Shown here: in pieces, positions 36,201 through 47,949 of the stretch | Position numbering within the stretch: position 1 is the stretch's first letter | Layout of the letters: each line of letters begins with the position of its first letter | NCBI GenBank assembly: GCA_009823395.1 | Contig: CM020506.1 | Location: 7,158,001 to 7,222,000 of the forward strand | Reading direction: 5' to 3' | From: Thamnaconus septentrionalis | Lineage: Eukaryota; Chordata; Actinopteri; Tetraodontiformes; Monacanthidae | Length of the DNA stretch: 64,000 bases | The notes under the pieces: model-generated | Database searches by the model: none | What the model was told of the DNA's origin: nothing | Seen by the model: the letters and a program-made list of their open reading frames with translations, nothing else | Translations under genes and position numbers: made by a program

Positions 36201-36804
36201 CCAGTCATCTTTGAGGACCAGCCTGGACCCTGGGAATGTCTTCTCACTTCTTTGTGTGGTTGTTTAAAGCCTGGTTGGAACAGGTGCTCGCGAACTGGTA
36301 AACACTTCTCTCTATCTGTGTGGCTGCCACACTGTCCTATATCCACATAGCCTCTCCAGCCGTAACACTGCGGGAAGCAGTAATGTGCTTGCTGATGCAC
36401 TAAAAATAGATTTCTAGTGTGTGTGTGTGTGTCTGTGTGTGTATGTAACATGTTGTCATGCGGAGTTTGTGCCACCACAGTGGCAGCAAGCGAGGCGGCG
36501 CTCCGGCTGGGAGCTGTCCGTGGTGCTGAAGGGTGTTGTGACTCAGGGTTGCAACAGTTGCAGTGCCAGCTTGAAAACTTGCTTTTGCACGTGAAGCCTC
36601 CGTTCACTTCCACCAAAACCAAATGTTCTTCTCTAATGTGACAACGTGCTGCAAGCGGTTACGCCTCGCTTCATCCCGAGCCGCGAGTGTGCAGCGCCAC
36701 ATGCGCACGGCAACAAACGGGCTCCCTGCAAGTCCTCCGTAGCCCCTGGCACAGTGAGCAGCGAGCATCAACCGAGCCATCGGTGGAGAGATCACTGCTT
36801 TGCA

Positions 36805-37250
36805 GACAGTAGCTACATTTCCATGACAGTTTTTCACGAAATAAAAGCGATATTTCTAAAATTTCGACAAAGTACAATTGTGATTTGCAGGTGTTTCCAT
36901 TGAATGGTGTGAAGCGCAAAAGCCGAAATTCTCGTAAAATCTCATCCAGCGAGACCCCACTTTGGGGAGGATGGAGGTACAAAACACTTTGCGATAAATC
37001 TGCATTCCGATGTTGTTTGCTGTCTAGGATGGTTGTTATATTTTTCTCTTTGATTACTTGTAGAAAACATTCCGTCTCCTCCTCCATCCAAACATAACGC
37101 ACCATTTTCACTTGAAGTGAACTGATCACGTGACCCCGTACATCACATCCGCTGACGTGTAAATGCGAAAAAAGTGTTTCCATGACACTTTTGCGATATA
37201 CCTCTATAACAATACGTCTGAAAAACCACCTCATGAGAGCGTCAAAACCT
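36805..37250 (-). pseudogene. Degenerate Harbinger-like element with Myb/SANT-like coding remnant
   Basis: On the minus strand, 37105 down to 36995 encodes MVRYVWMEEETECFLQVIKE, then KNITTILDSKQHRNADL. This resembles the first helices of the Myb/SANT-like DNA-binding protein carried by PIF/Harbinger transposons (W-x-x-E-E-T-x-x-x-L and the ILDSKxxRN block). The similarity ends abruptly after about 37 codons and downstream codons are unrelated, so the gene is broken. The flanks carry TTTCCATGACA motifs at about 36817 and 37179, typical of sequence near the ends of this group in fish. Family assignment is from pattern memory and is moderately secure. Confidence 0.5.
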
Positions 37251-40091
37251 TTTATTTGAGAGGTTTTTCCAAGTTTAAGTGTTTTTTATTGCAATATTTA
37301 GGTTTTGCACAATTCTAGGTGTAATAGATATGTAGCTAGTGTTGAGTGATGGAGTAAACGGCCAAATACTGAATGTGAGAGGACGAGGTTGAGCCGACAA
37401 GAAGTCGTGTTATTTTTCCAATGTTCTATTTGCTTCAATGATTGGAGACGGCTCTGCTGTGTTGTCCGTGATTCCCGCTGAGCCACACACAGCCTGGAAT
37501 GTAGCACCGCGGTGAAGCAGATTGCTCCCGGAATTTGGCGTCTGCTCACTGAGGTTCCTGGCATTGGACGTCACTCTAGCGCAGGAGCCAGCAGAAGTGG
37601 TGTCGAATACATAATTAGTCAGACGAGAGGCAGAAAGCAAGGAGGCCCCAGCGCTACGGGGAGACTGTGCATAAATGAGAGTGGGCGATCAGACTGACCA
37701 ACGCCGCCACTGAGGCGAGGAGCGCCAGACAGAATTTGACCAATGGTTATTTATAGTCCGTTCATATCGCGCTGCTGGTTTTGTTTTGCCCACAGCGATG
37801 CTGAGGCGCAACGTTTCACTGCGATGACTCACTGGTTCGCCTGACTGGCACCGGAAACCAGCTCTGAGCCCGGCACTCACGAACACTGCGGCGGTGTCAC
37901 ATGTTTTACTTTCTAACCACAGCTGAGGTGTCACGACAACCTCTGCAAGACAAGACTTTAGAGAGTGACACACCAATATTATAATAGTGTGAAAAAAATG
38001 TTTGCCTCTCTCTCCCTCCTTTCACTTAAATGCTTCAGATCACTAAAGACCTTCCAGTTGTCATTCTTAATTATTTTTCTTTTTCGTGAATGAAAAAAAA
38101 CAGTTCCAACACATGATAAAAACTAAGTGCCAAATGTCATAATGCATAATGTATTAGATCCAGTGTTGATGTTGTTTGTGTATCAAAGAGACTTACAAAA
38201 AACAACAACAACAAAAAAACAGATTTATTCTCCATTAACATTAATGAAACTGAAAAGCTAACCAGGTGCGCACTGCGCCGTACCGAGGAGGCTGAATTTG
38301 AATTCTGTATTTGCTCCTCGACATTAGCGACCTCATTTAACCACTGCTGAAGGAGATTCTGATGTCGTCACGTGGCGCTGAATATCAAACGCTTCATTTT
38401 ATTCTCGGCCACTTTCCTTTCTCTTTGCGGGGGGTTGGCACATGCCAATAGATCCCTTCCAGTGCTGGGCCAAGCAGTGCAGCCTATAGTCAAGGTTATG
38501 TGTTGTGCTGTGCAGCATTGATCATCACTGGTTACCATGGCGGGAGGGCGGGTAACTCATTCACTCACTCATTCACACAGCACGCATGATGATTAATTGT
38601 CATCAGCATATCTAAACAGGCAGCAGCAGCTCGTTTATTACACTCCTCGAGGCTAGTTATGCTCAACGCTCAATCCCATTCATTAGTCTGCCGTGCGTCT
38701 CCATTCCTTTCTGGAGTTGCTAATGAGTCGGCGTTTACCTGATCCGTGGGCTGCAAAGCCAAACGATCGTTCGTCTCTTTGCCGTCACGGCACCAGAGGA
38801 TGACAACCTCCGCTAATCCATAAGGACGTTGCCGTCACACACCGTCCACAGGGACAGATACAGTTGAAGGACTTGATACGATCCATAGCTGCCGCGCAAC
38901 AACTAACAATTAGTTTTGGGGAAGATTGATGGTGAGGCAGGCTGGTTAGAGCTCCTCCGTTAAAGACGACTACGCCTAGCAGGAGGAGGGGACTCATTCA
39001 TTTTTAATTAAGGCACGCTGACTAAGGCTAACTAGAGCCATATCCCAAATGCCACACCCCCATGTACAGGAGTATGTCACCTGACCGTTGATATATAGAG
39101 ATGGGCAGAGTCATCGTGATGACCATTACCATTAACAAACTTTTTTTCAATCATGTCTTCATTTTTTTTTATTCCAAAAACTCTGTACATCTTTGTATAC
39201 AGTCAATATATCATGTGCACATGATTTACACACTAAGAAAAAGGAATCACAAAAAAAATAACGGATTCCAATTCAACCGTTTGGATGTGTTCAATTATTT
39301 TGGTGAGTAGGGTTATGTGAGGTACTTGTCAGTAGTCAGTGTATTAGAGAGAGACAGGACAGACGAGGCCTGACCTTCCAAGGAAGCAGATTGAAGCACC
39401 TGCACAGAAGCTGAGCTATACATTGTAGCAGAAGGGTGCAAGTGCTTCGGGAGATTTTTGCAGTTCTTCTGTCAAAACAATCCAAACCAATGTCTGTTTA
39501 AATGTCTGTGATATAAATAGAAATTTACATTGCCATGGTTTTGCTGCGGAAAAATGCCTGGACATGTGTTTTTCCGATCAAGGTTTGGTTTTATTAAAAC
39601 ACTGAACAATGTAAAATCAGCCAATTACAGCTTAAACTATGCCGTGGAAACGTGGAGGCAGCCAATTATCAAACAGGCAGAGTTACAGTATTCACATGCA
39701 ACACAGCAGCAAACATGGAAAATGATTTGCTGTTTATGTCTGCCAGTCAGGAAGAGAGTTGACCTGTTTTCTTTGAGGTCAAAGCCTTAATTAGTGTTAC
39801 AGTGGAGGTAATTAATGGCATTCAAGCCTGAATGAGAAGAGATGGGACCAGATGCTGGATCTCACACTAGAGGAGGAGAGGATTTAGTGTGTAAACAAGC
39901 ACTGTGACCTGCCTGCGGCAGTAAATGTGCATATTGTAAACGATAGATGCATTTGCACGTGATCTCCTCTCTTGCTCTCACAAACATCTCGTCTGGTTCC
40001 CTTCAGTATAGGTCTGCTTCATGAAAGTGCCATGACCTGTTCTCTTTACTGAGTTCAATCCAGTCTTTTTCCATATTTCAACCCTGCACAC

Positions 40092-40160
40092 TAGTGATGG
40101 GAAATCCACTTGTTATTTGTGATTCGAGTTCATGTGAGCCGCGAACCAATGACAGTTAGT
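40092..40160 (+). mobile_element. Possible hAT (Ac-like) terminus
   Basis: TAGTGATGGGAAATCC is followed by GTGATTCGAGTTCATGTGAG. Fish Ac-like hAT elements start with AGTGATGGGAATTC and a GAGCC-containing subterminal region. The match is limited to the first dozen bases, so chance is possible. Confidence 0.35.
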
Positions 40161-40647
40161 TTTTGCAGTTAGCTGGGTATCAGGATTCTCAAGCTAAATG
40201 ACTCTTGATTTTAGAATAACTTGTTCAAGACTCGCACATCACAATTGCATTGTTTGAGCTGAATGCGTGATAGGTTTTTCCATTATGTTTGCTTTAGTGG
40301 GGTGCAAGGAAATGTCATGTTGCCATCATCACTCATGGAAACAGGAGAATGACTGCATAGTCTTTGCAACTTAGCAGCGAAGCATCAGATGGGAGTGGCG
40401 TCTGCTATCTGGGTCGGACCGTTTCAGTCCCCGTGAAAGCAGTTTCTGAAAACTCACAGCGTTGGCGATGTAGCGGCTGAAATTAGATCAATATGTGTTT
40501 GAATGCTGCTGGAATTTGCATTTTGGAGTTTTTTAATACCAGTTACGTAGCAGGCGAGCGCTGTGACCTCACAGCTCAGTGACCCACCACTGGGGGTCAC
40601 TCTATGGCCTCAGGCTTACACAAGATCTCCCTTTCACACACGGGCGA

Positions 40648-40678
<31 letters not shown>

Positions 40679-40689
40679 CACACACACAC
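40648..40689 (+). repeat. (CA)n microsatellite
   Basis: A CA run of 42 bases with one CG interruption. Confidence 0.95.
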
Positions 40690-41193
40690 TGTCGCTCCAT
40701 CCCTAAATCTCCCTCTGGGTAATCAGTCTGTGTGTATTTTTAAAGCTTTGGCTAATCCGTACTATTGGCACAGCCTGCTGGACCCTGTCTTTCGGTTCCT
40801 GGGCTCATTTTCTCTTTCTCTCTATCGCTCTCTTTTTTAGTTTATCACGGAAAAATATGCTAATTTTTACCCCGTAAAAATAGAGCACCCATGAATTCTC
40901 TGACTTGCGTGCAAACACCCGTCCCAGTGCGCCCGTGAGGCATTTTTCAGGAGAGAATCATCATCCTGTTACATCAGCACATCGGGGCAACACGACAGAT
41001 AAGTGAATGACTGACTGTCCCTCCCGAGTTGATACAGGCTGGAAAATGGCAGGATTTGGTGCCATCAAATGCTGAAATCTCAATGTCTAAATTCATCACA
41101 TTTTGTTCCGTCTGATCTCTTTCCTTTTTAAATGCTCCAATTGATCTGTCTTATCACTGACTGTGTCTTTTTTTTATGTCCGTGTTTTTGCAG

Positions 41194-41382
41194 GAGGCGC
41201 TGCAGTCCTACGCCTTCCTGGTCTTCGTTGTGTTCTGCATCATGGGGTCGGTCTACCTTTATTTCATCCTCCCGGAAACCAAAAACAAAACGTTTATGGA
41301 CATCAGTCAGAGTTTTGCCAAAATAAACAAAATTCCAGTCACCCCGCCAAGTCAAGAAATGGATGAGGTGTTGTCGGTCTAA
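41194..41382 (+). CDS. slc2a9: slc2a9 last coding exon: helix 12 and C-terminal tail with stop
   Basis: The exon starts after GTGTTTTTGCAG in phase 0 and encodes 62 residues ending EMDEVLSV and TAA at 41380-41382. EALQSYAFLVFVVFCIMGSV begins helix 12, then YLYFILPETKNKTF gives the sugar-porter PETK motif at the membrane exit. The tail KINKIPVTPPSQEMDEVLSV is short and acidic at its end, comparable in length to other class II GLUT tails. The rest of the tail differs from mammals, as expected for the least conserved region. The exon is the 3' terminus of the open frame. A polyadenylation signal follows about 385 bases later. Confidence 0.95.
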   Translation, partial: EALQSYAFLVFVVFCIMGSVYLYFILPETKNKTFMDISQSFAKINKIPVTPPSQEMDEVLSV

Positions 41383-41790
41383 TCTGACAAGGGTTAGGGT
41401 ACTGTAGAGTGCACTGTAGTAATAACTATGGACTGAAGAAAAAGTGTTTTTGTGGTGTCTTTTTTTCAAAACTAATTGTTGTTGTTTTATCCTTTTGGTT
41501 GGTTGTTCGGAATTTTATTATATTGGTACTTTTTCAACAAAGAATGTATTTTGTACACCGAAATTTTACTTTTGGTCTTGTTTGTAATTTTATTTTTACT
41601 TCCAAATGTATTAGATAATATTAAACAGTTAATCAGCTTCAAATGGGATGTTTACATTTGTATTTTTAGGTTTTGTGGTTTTTTTTGCACTCAATTGTTC
41701 AAATTGCATGTAGCACTAAATAGCCAGTGGCAAAAGGAAGGAAGCGAAGCAACATTAATCATAATAATAAAGAAAAAAAACTCAGAGGCA
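41383..41790 (+). other. slc2a9: Probable slc2a9 3' UTR
   Basis: The AT-rich stretch between the stop codon and the first canonical polyadenylation hexamer is about 400 bases. It carries several TTTTGT and ATTTTA elements, common in fish 3' UTRs. A longer 3' UTR using a later signal cannot be excluded. Confidence 0.6.
41766..41771 (+). promoter_or_regulatory. Polyadenylation signal AATAAA
   Basis: This is the first AATAAA after the slc2a9 stop. A T/G-rich element (ATTGTTTTTTTGG) lies at 41791-41803, at the spacing expected of a downstream cleavage element. Confidence 0.6.
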
Positions 41791-41799
41791 ATTGTTTTT

Positions 41800-43475
41800 T
41801 TGGAGCTCTTTGAAATTATTGAGAACTGAAGGCAGGCAACTAAAAGAGCTTCCAGGTTCTGCTCGACATAAGGACAAAAACCAGACAGGACTACCAGAAC
41901 CCACCCACATTGAGCGAAAAGCAGAAAACTCACTTTATAAACTATTTCAAAGCAAAATACACTAAAGCAGCACTGGAGCTGTGCAGCACAGTTTTATAAG
42001 AGTTCCTTTGCTCTGCTGACGAGGGTCTCGATGCTGCAGTAGATGGCAACATCAGATGTCCAAACGGACAGTCATGTTGATATGGGAGACATTTGGTGTC
42101 TATCAGATACCGGGTAGAGAGCCAGTATTGCTGATGCCAGTGCCAATACTTTATTTATTTAAAGACATTTTAATGAGGCTAGAGAGATAACTCCAGTACC
42201 CCTCAACCATGACCAGCACTCCCATCAGGAGGAGGATGTTCTCAGAGACGTGTCTGTAAACCAAATGTATGACGGGCAAAGGAAACGAGGAAACACTCAA
42301 TCAAAATTATCGACCCCCTACTGTTAGTATAAGTCAGACAACAATATTGTTGCTATCAATATTTGTATTGATTCACAGACCAGTCAGACTTCAGCTTGGA
42401 GCAAGGAAGGAGGGGCTTTGGAGATCTTTGACTGGCAGGGACGCTGACGCATGTGTTCGCAGGGAATTTTCAGGGTGAGTCAAACACAAGTGAGCTGGCC
42501 AGGCAGCTGCCTTTAAAGGACTTTTTACCATCCGGCAAGGCTTCTGAGTGGTTTTTGTAATGTGGCAGGTATCATCACCCTGCTAGGACTCCTCACGGTC
42601 ACAAAGGTGAGATTCACTTGGTTGAATGTCAAAGAAAGGGATTGAGATTTTCAGTTTAAACCATCAAGGGGTGTCAAGTTTTAATTAGCATAAAATATAA
42701 ATGAATATTTTAGCCATCATGGTATTAGGCCAGACCAAGGTTTATGATCCAAATGTTTGCATATTTATCACTGCAACTGCATCCTGGTTTAATCATGACT
42801 TTGTTGTGTTTGTTGTCATCCCAGAGCAGCTTCCCTCAAGAGATGAGAAAAACTGAGAAGACGAGGAGAGCCCTTCCCATTTTGTTATTTATTTTTGGGG
42901 GCAGAATTCTGGCTTTGATCCTTCTTTTGCGTTTGATTGCGCAGTACAGACAAAAAAGAAAGAGACCCAACCTGTGCATTGAGTCTGACAGTTGTTGTTG
43001 TTGTTGCTGTTGTAGTTGTTTTCCTATTTTTGAATCTGGCCAAAGCTAAAACGCAGTCAAGGTTACTCTCCAACACATGGCAGAAGACATGTTGAAGAGA
43101 AGTAACTCATCTCAGGGAAGCAAAGAGTTGGAGATCACTTATGGCATAATAAAACCCAGTGAAGAAACTTCATCCCCTTATTAATTAAACACGCACAGAC
43201 GCAATTTGAAAGTGATATGCAGGAAAAGGATCCGGATGTTCTCAAATTGCTTTGCACAGGCAAGTGAATTCCTGGTCAGACCCAAAGTATTAATATGGGA
43301 CCTCATTGAGCCACATAACCTCAAGGCAGTCTGTGGACACTATAGGGACATTGTAAACCCTAAAGAACTTTCTTTTTTTTTTTTTTAGATCTGGCCAAGT
43401 ATATTAGCACCCAAGTAATATGTTACAAAATTAATGAATCGTATTAAACTTAAGTTTTTCCTTCTTCTTGCATTT
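41800..43475. other. Intergenic stretch downstream of slc2a9
   Basis: No gene is seen. Open frames reach about 100 codons (42744-43049) with no recognisable domain, and one runs through a (TTG)n tract near 42990-43020. A (T)n run ends at about 43386. Confidence 0.6.
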
Positions 43476-44070
43476 ATTTCAAACTCCTTGACCTCTCATG
43501 TCCCTCTTTCTGGTGGTGTGCCACAGGGTTGTGTCTCCAGCCCAGCACACTTTCCAAAGTGAAAGCATGTGTTACATGTGGCGCCTGAGGCCATTGTCAA
43601 GTGCTGGTTCTTTAGCTTCTTTTCTTTTATTAGTGTATTATGCAAAACGTGTTTGAAACCCTGAAAAAAATTTCTTTTGTCAAAGTTTTTTTTTTTTTGG
43701 CTCCGTCTTGTTTAGAATGATCTTGCAAAGCTGATTCATGCTTTTAGAGACTTCAGTCTTGAGTGCTGTAAACACATCTTTGCCAAAGTAAAAGAAAAAA
43801 AAAAGTGGTTACAAAAGCACTGCCACCTTCTAAAAAGCACGACCCTATTAGCCACTCAGTGGCTCAGTGAAACTTTAATCTCCTAATGCTTGTATTTAAA
43901 TCCATTAATGGCCTTTCCCTATCTTATTCGGCAGAGGCATAAAAAGCTGGCGGTGATTTTAGTTTCGCTGTGGCTGCTCTCACGCTGTGGTATACCACCA
44001 CCACGTGATGTGTGCACTCTTAATAACGCACAACTTTTTAAATCCTTCAAAAAAGCATTTATATAGAAAA
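43476..44070 (+). mobile_element. L2/CR1-like LINE 3' remnant (RT core to C-terminus), internally deleted
   Basis: Three separate blocks line up in order with the C-terminal half of an L2/CR1-type LINE ORF2. First, 43509-43553 reads SGGVPQGCVSSPAHF, the RT motif GVPQGS/C. Second, 43719-43790 reads DLAKLIHAFRDFSLECCKHI and FAKV, matching the AxxLVHAFVxSRLDYCN element. Third, about 43880-44070 reads FNLLMLVFKSINGL, then in another frame NNAQLFKSFKKAFI, matching the terminal L-x-FKALNGLAP and FK-LKTxLF motifs. The distance from the RT motif to the end is shorter than normal, so the FADDT segment has been deleted. Frameshifts and stops show the copy is dead. Confidence 0.7.
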
Positions 44071-44714
44071 AATTGCAGGGACACTTTTGTTTAGGTTTGA
44101 ATTTCCAGCGATTTTCACAGTGCAGTAAATATCCAGTGACTTTTTTTTTTAAAACTTATTTTCAAGCATTGGAAGCACTTGGATTCGTAAAAAAAAATTA
44201 ATAATTTTACTAAATGTTTTTGATTGATTGATTCATGTTTGATTGATTGGCAGCCATTTCCACACACTTGCACACATTTCCCCTCTGCCTCTTGCATCAA
44301 ATCATGGCTCCTACTTGAGTTATGCCATATGTTTTGGACAAACATATGGCGGTCAATAACCACAGCAGTGGTGTTTTGAATTTTCAGTGTTAGCCCTGAT
44401 CTATGCTGCGCTTGCTGTTTGAAGTGTCGACTCCCTGCTGGAGGCTGAGAATCACCAGAAACCCCACGGCTCCGCTGCGGGGGACGCCTGGAGATTTTGC
44501 TCTCCACAGGTGTCATATACAGCGATGGATGCATAATTTTATGCTGCTGATGTTGGGTTTTTTTTGTCTTGCTCTTTTTCCGCAGCCGGAGCCTCTGTTA
44601 GTGCCTCACCTGGAGGAAACACTGGTGGCTTTTGTTTGCCATAATGCAGACGCCTGTCTGTGTGAAATATCAACATACTATGCAGAAGCATCGGCATTTT
44701 TCCTTACTGAAGTA

Positions 44715-44830
44715 ATAATAATAAGAATAAGAATAATAATAATAATACATTTGATTTGTGTAGTGCTTTTCAAGACACTCAAGACAAAAAAGCAAACAAA
44801 CAGATAAAACGAAGGCAGGTTAAAACAGGA
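44715..44830 (+). repeat. Fish dispersed repeat fragment (AGTGCTTTTCAAGACACTCAAGA type)
   Basis: A (AAT)n tract is followed by ACATTTGATTTGTGTAGTGC and TTTTCAAGACACTCAAGAC. This is the common teleost block ATTTATATAGCGCTTTTCAAGACACTCAAAG with decay. It is probably the 5' part of the same class as 10078-10260. Confidence 0.6.
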
Positions 44831-45104
44831 AAACAGATTTTTTTAAAAACACGATAACATGATGATTATAACCAGATCTGAAAAAGGTTGGCTCTGAGGA
44901 GCAATTTGAAAGAACACACCTCAGTGCTATTAAATCCTGTCAGCAGGAGAGATTAAATCAACATTAACTGTACTGCTCTGCAAGGGTGTTATAAAATTGA
45001 TACCTCCTCTTCAGGAGAAGTGGGCATATTGTAGTTGCACGTTTTCAACAAGCTGTTTAAAGTTCATGTGGTTTTGCTTTATTTTCTTGTTTTCTCTCTT
45101 TTGC

Positions 45105-45106
<2 letters not shown>

Positions 45107-45176
<70 letters not shown>
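45107..45176 (+). repeat. (GT)35 microsatellite
   Basis: A pure 70-base GT run. All open frames across it on both strands are repeats of Cys-Val or His-Thr and are not genes. Confidence 0.97.
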
Positions 45177-45178
<2 letters not shown>

Positions 45179-47867
45179 AAGTGGTTGGGAGAGTGTGGGG
45201 TGGCCGGTCGGGGAGTGAGATGGGGCATGTGCCACTCTGAACACACATATTAGAGTGAGCGCCGCTGCAGCCAGTATCTTTTGTCCTCACTAAAACAGCG
45301 GAGGAAGATTAACCTACTTTAGGAGTCTCTCTCTCTGCTGAGTTCACGGCTCAGCCGAATTTGCTCCCTAAATCAGTTTAGTGACAACAAGGGTGGCAGT
45401 GTCCCTGAAATACCTGTTGTTGTTGTTGTTGTTTCCCCCCTCTATGTCTATGAATGATTAGAATCCCAGACACTGTGAATGGGTCTTGCCTTGAGTGAAA
45501 CATTTGGATTAAAATGATTACAGATTTCAAACGACTGCACAAAACTTTGCTCTGTTGTGATCACTCTTTTTTCGATTGCTTTTGCCTCGATTGAACCTTC
45601 ACCTAACTCTACTTTGGACTCTGTCTCTTGTACCCCTTTAGATTTCCATATTTAACACTTAATTATTTGAAGAACCACAGCAAATGACAAACTGTAGGCC
45701 ACTTGTCAACCAAGAATGGCGGATGCTTATTTTCATAGAGCGAATGACTTGTAATACTGATTGTCACGAGAAATCTTTTGATTCACAGGGAAAAACAAAT
45801 TCCCAATAAACACTGCACATATCATAAGAGTGTATCAATCATTTTTTAGATATTTCTCTCATCTGTTTTTCATCCCTAAAAAAAAAAAAACCCCCAAACC
45901 TTTAGCTATTTTGCTAGCTGGCTAGCTTGCTCCATCCCTGGCACCACGCATGCAAACAGCAGCAGACTTGATAATTAAATTCATACTCTGGATTGTCAGC
46001 CTGAAATCATTCTGTTAAAACAACAGCAGAGTCTGACTTATTCCTCTCCAATATGATTCTCATTTTGTCTGGCACAGCTGCTGCATTAACTGCGGGCAAC
46101 ATTGTCTCCGCTGCATCCTCGGGCCTGCTGCCAAACAGTCTACAGACTGTATGACTCCTCTGATTATCTGACGATATTATTGATCGTCTGAGCTCTGCTG
46201 GCCTACGGGGGTGTTTGCTGAATTTCTGACTACTGACAGGATTTTAACTTTGTGCTGACGGGCTGTTGCTTCGAGGCCTCTATTGGCATGTGATGTGTGA
46301 AAAAAGACATCAGCCAGTTATTTGGCTAAAGGCCGTGTGGAGTGGCAGCTCCATTATAAACTCAAGTTTCCCCTGGAGCATTCCCATCATTTTTCTTCTT
46401 TTTTGTCTTCATTCAGTCAGAGTGGTAGGGGTTTACCTTGGGTGAGCTTGCATGACACCAAGTCATAAATACTGAGTAATTTAAAGCGTCAGAGGCTGTT
46501 TGTGTCAGTGCACAAGAGACAAATGGGAGCTGAGGGGAGGAAGAGGAAAATCCCTGCTGCCTCACAGCTCAATATTTTTCTCTGATTTTAATTTTTATCA
46601 TGAGTCCTTCTTACACAGGTTGCAAATGGTAGCAAAAGGCTAATGGAAGGCAGCTGAAACCCGGTATGGTCGATTTTTCTGGGCTCTCGCCCAGCAACTG
46701 ATCACATCCACAAGTCATGTTGCCAAAGAAATCGCGGAACACACAGAAGGAATTCCAGACCCTGAACAAGAAAAATTCCTACCGGAATGAACATAGACTT
46801 TCCGCTTTCATTATGGTGTGGAAGTGGAAAACGAGTTTAGCATCTCCGGACAACATCGTCTGGTCATGATGAACCCAAAATTGGTTTAAAATTATAAATC
46901 ACGTATTAGCATCATTGATGGCGTTGACTTGAGATATTTGCCAATACCAGCTGCTATAAATGCGCATTCAAACTCTCGTTATTCTTGGTTTCAATCTGTT
47001 CCAGTCAGAATAAATTATAGTCCTGCGAACCAGCAAAATTCTTCTTTAATGCTGTGTTACCTTATCGAATGCAACAGCTTGACAAAAATACCCCAGATAA
47101 ACTATGTCAGTGAATATGTTAGTAAACAGGGAGCAGGAGAACAAAACACACAGGGTACTCTGATGTCTCCCCTGGATGTCCTGATGCCACCAGCTGGAAC
47201 AGAACTGTTGGCAAACTTGGAGGAATTTTGCACGTAGCTCGTTTAACCCACTTTAAATTCAGATGTTCCATGAATCCATTATAAACACCTACTTGTTTGT
47301 TTTTTTTTCTTTTACTTATTTGTTTGTCTGTTTTTCCCCTCAGACAGGGTCTTTGGACTGTCATGTACAGTAAATGCTCTGTAGTGTTGTGAACCAGTTC
47401 ACGTTTTGTGTGAAAAAGTAATTAGGGTTAGGCTTACACTTAAGGCTGAAATTAGGGTTAGGGTTTCAGGGTTCCTCATGCGCTAGAAAGCACAAATATG
47501 GCCTAGGGGCATCTTAAGGGATCCTGATGACAAAGCAAGTGGCCCCATGTCTCTAGGATAAAAGATGACCTTTGACCCCATAGACTTGTATAGGAGCTCA
47601 GGGTTAGAATGAGGGTTTTTTTGTTTTGTTTTGTTTTTATCTTGTTGTGATATTTTGTTGATGCCTTCTTTCACTTGTACATAGTTGCATTAGGGTGGGT
47701 GTTTTCAGATTTTATTTTTATTTTTTTAAGCACTGTGTTTCATAGCGAGTGTGTAAATGATACACATTTAATATTGTTGATGTCGGGAAAAATAGCCATT
47801 CATTTTAGCACATCATTTGGTCGTAAAAGAATATCCGCAGCAAAAAATCTAAGGAGCTGCTAAGGAC
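45177..47867. other. Intergenic DNA without recognised features
   Basis: The stretch has (TTG)6 near 45417-45434, a few GGGTTAGGG-type runs near 47423-47463 and short open frames up to 102 codons without domains (46929-47237). Nothing supports a gene. Confidence 0.6.
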
Positions 47868-47947
47868 CCAAAAGAGCCGGCTCTTTGTTTTGAGCCAAGC
47901 CAAAAGAACCGATTCTCTGAAATGAGCCGGAATTCCCATCACTACTA
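47868..47947 (-). mobile_element. hAT (Ac-like) transposon terminus
   Basis: The + strand ends AAATGAGCCGGAATTCCC then ATCACTA. The reverse complement starts TAGTGATGGGAATTCCGGC, then TCATTTCAGAGAATCGGTTC and TTTTGGCTTGGCTC, the terminus and subterminal repeats of a widespread fish Ac-like hAT. GAGCCGGCTC at 47875-47884 is a short palindrome inside the subterminal region. The element extends leftward; its other end was not found, so it is a fragment. Confidence 0.7.
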
Positions 47948-47949
47948 TG

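Larger units (their letters stand above)
31289..41193 (+). other. Last slc2a9 intron (9.9 kb)
   Basis: The intron contains CA repeats at 32408-32482 and 40648-40689, a truncated dispersed-repeat copy at 33115-33225, two overlapping spurious-looking frames at 33551-34469, a Harbinger-like Myb/SANT remnant at about 36800-37250 on the minus strand, a short GT run near 36417-36443 and a weak hAT-like terminus at 40092. It ends with TTTTTGCAG. No additional exon is supported. Confidence 0.8.

Noticed and set aside
45011..45290. Open frames of Cys-Val or His-Thr repeats
   Set aside because: They are translations of the GT microsatellite and carry no gene signal. The same applies at 15296-15554, 21652-21858, 29141-29459, 32288-32616 and 58843-59119.
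40092..47947. One hAT element spanning both opposing termini
   Set aside because: The interval contains the last slc2a9 exon and a separate LINE remnant, and the two termini differ in their subterminal sequence.
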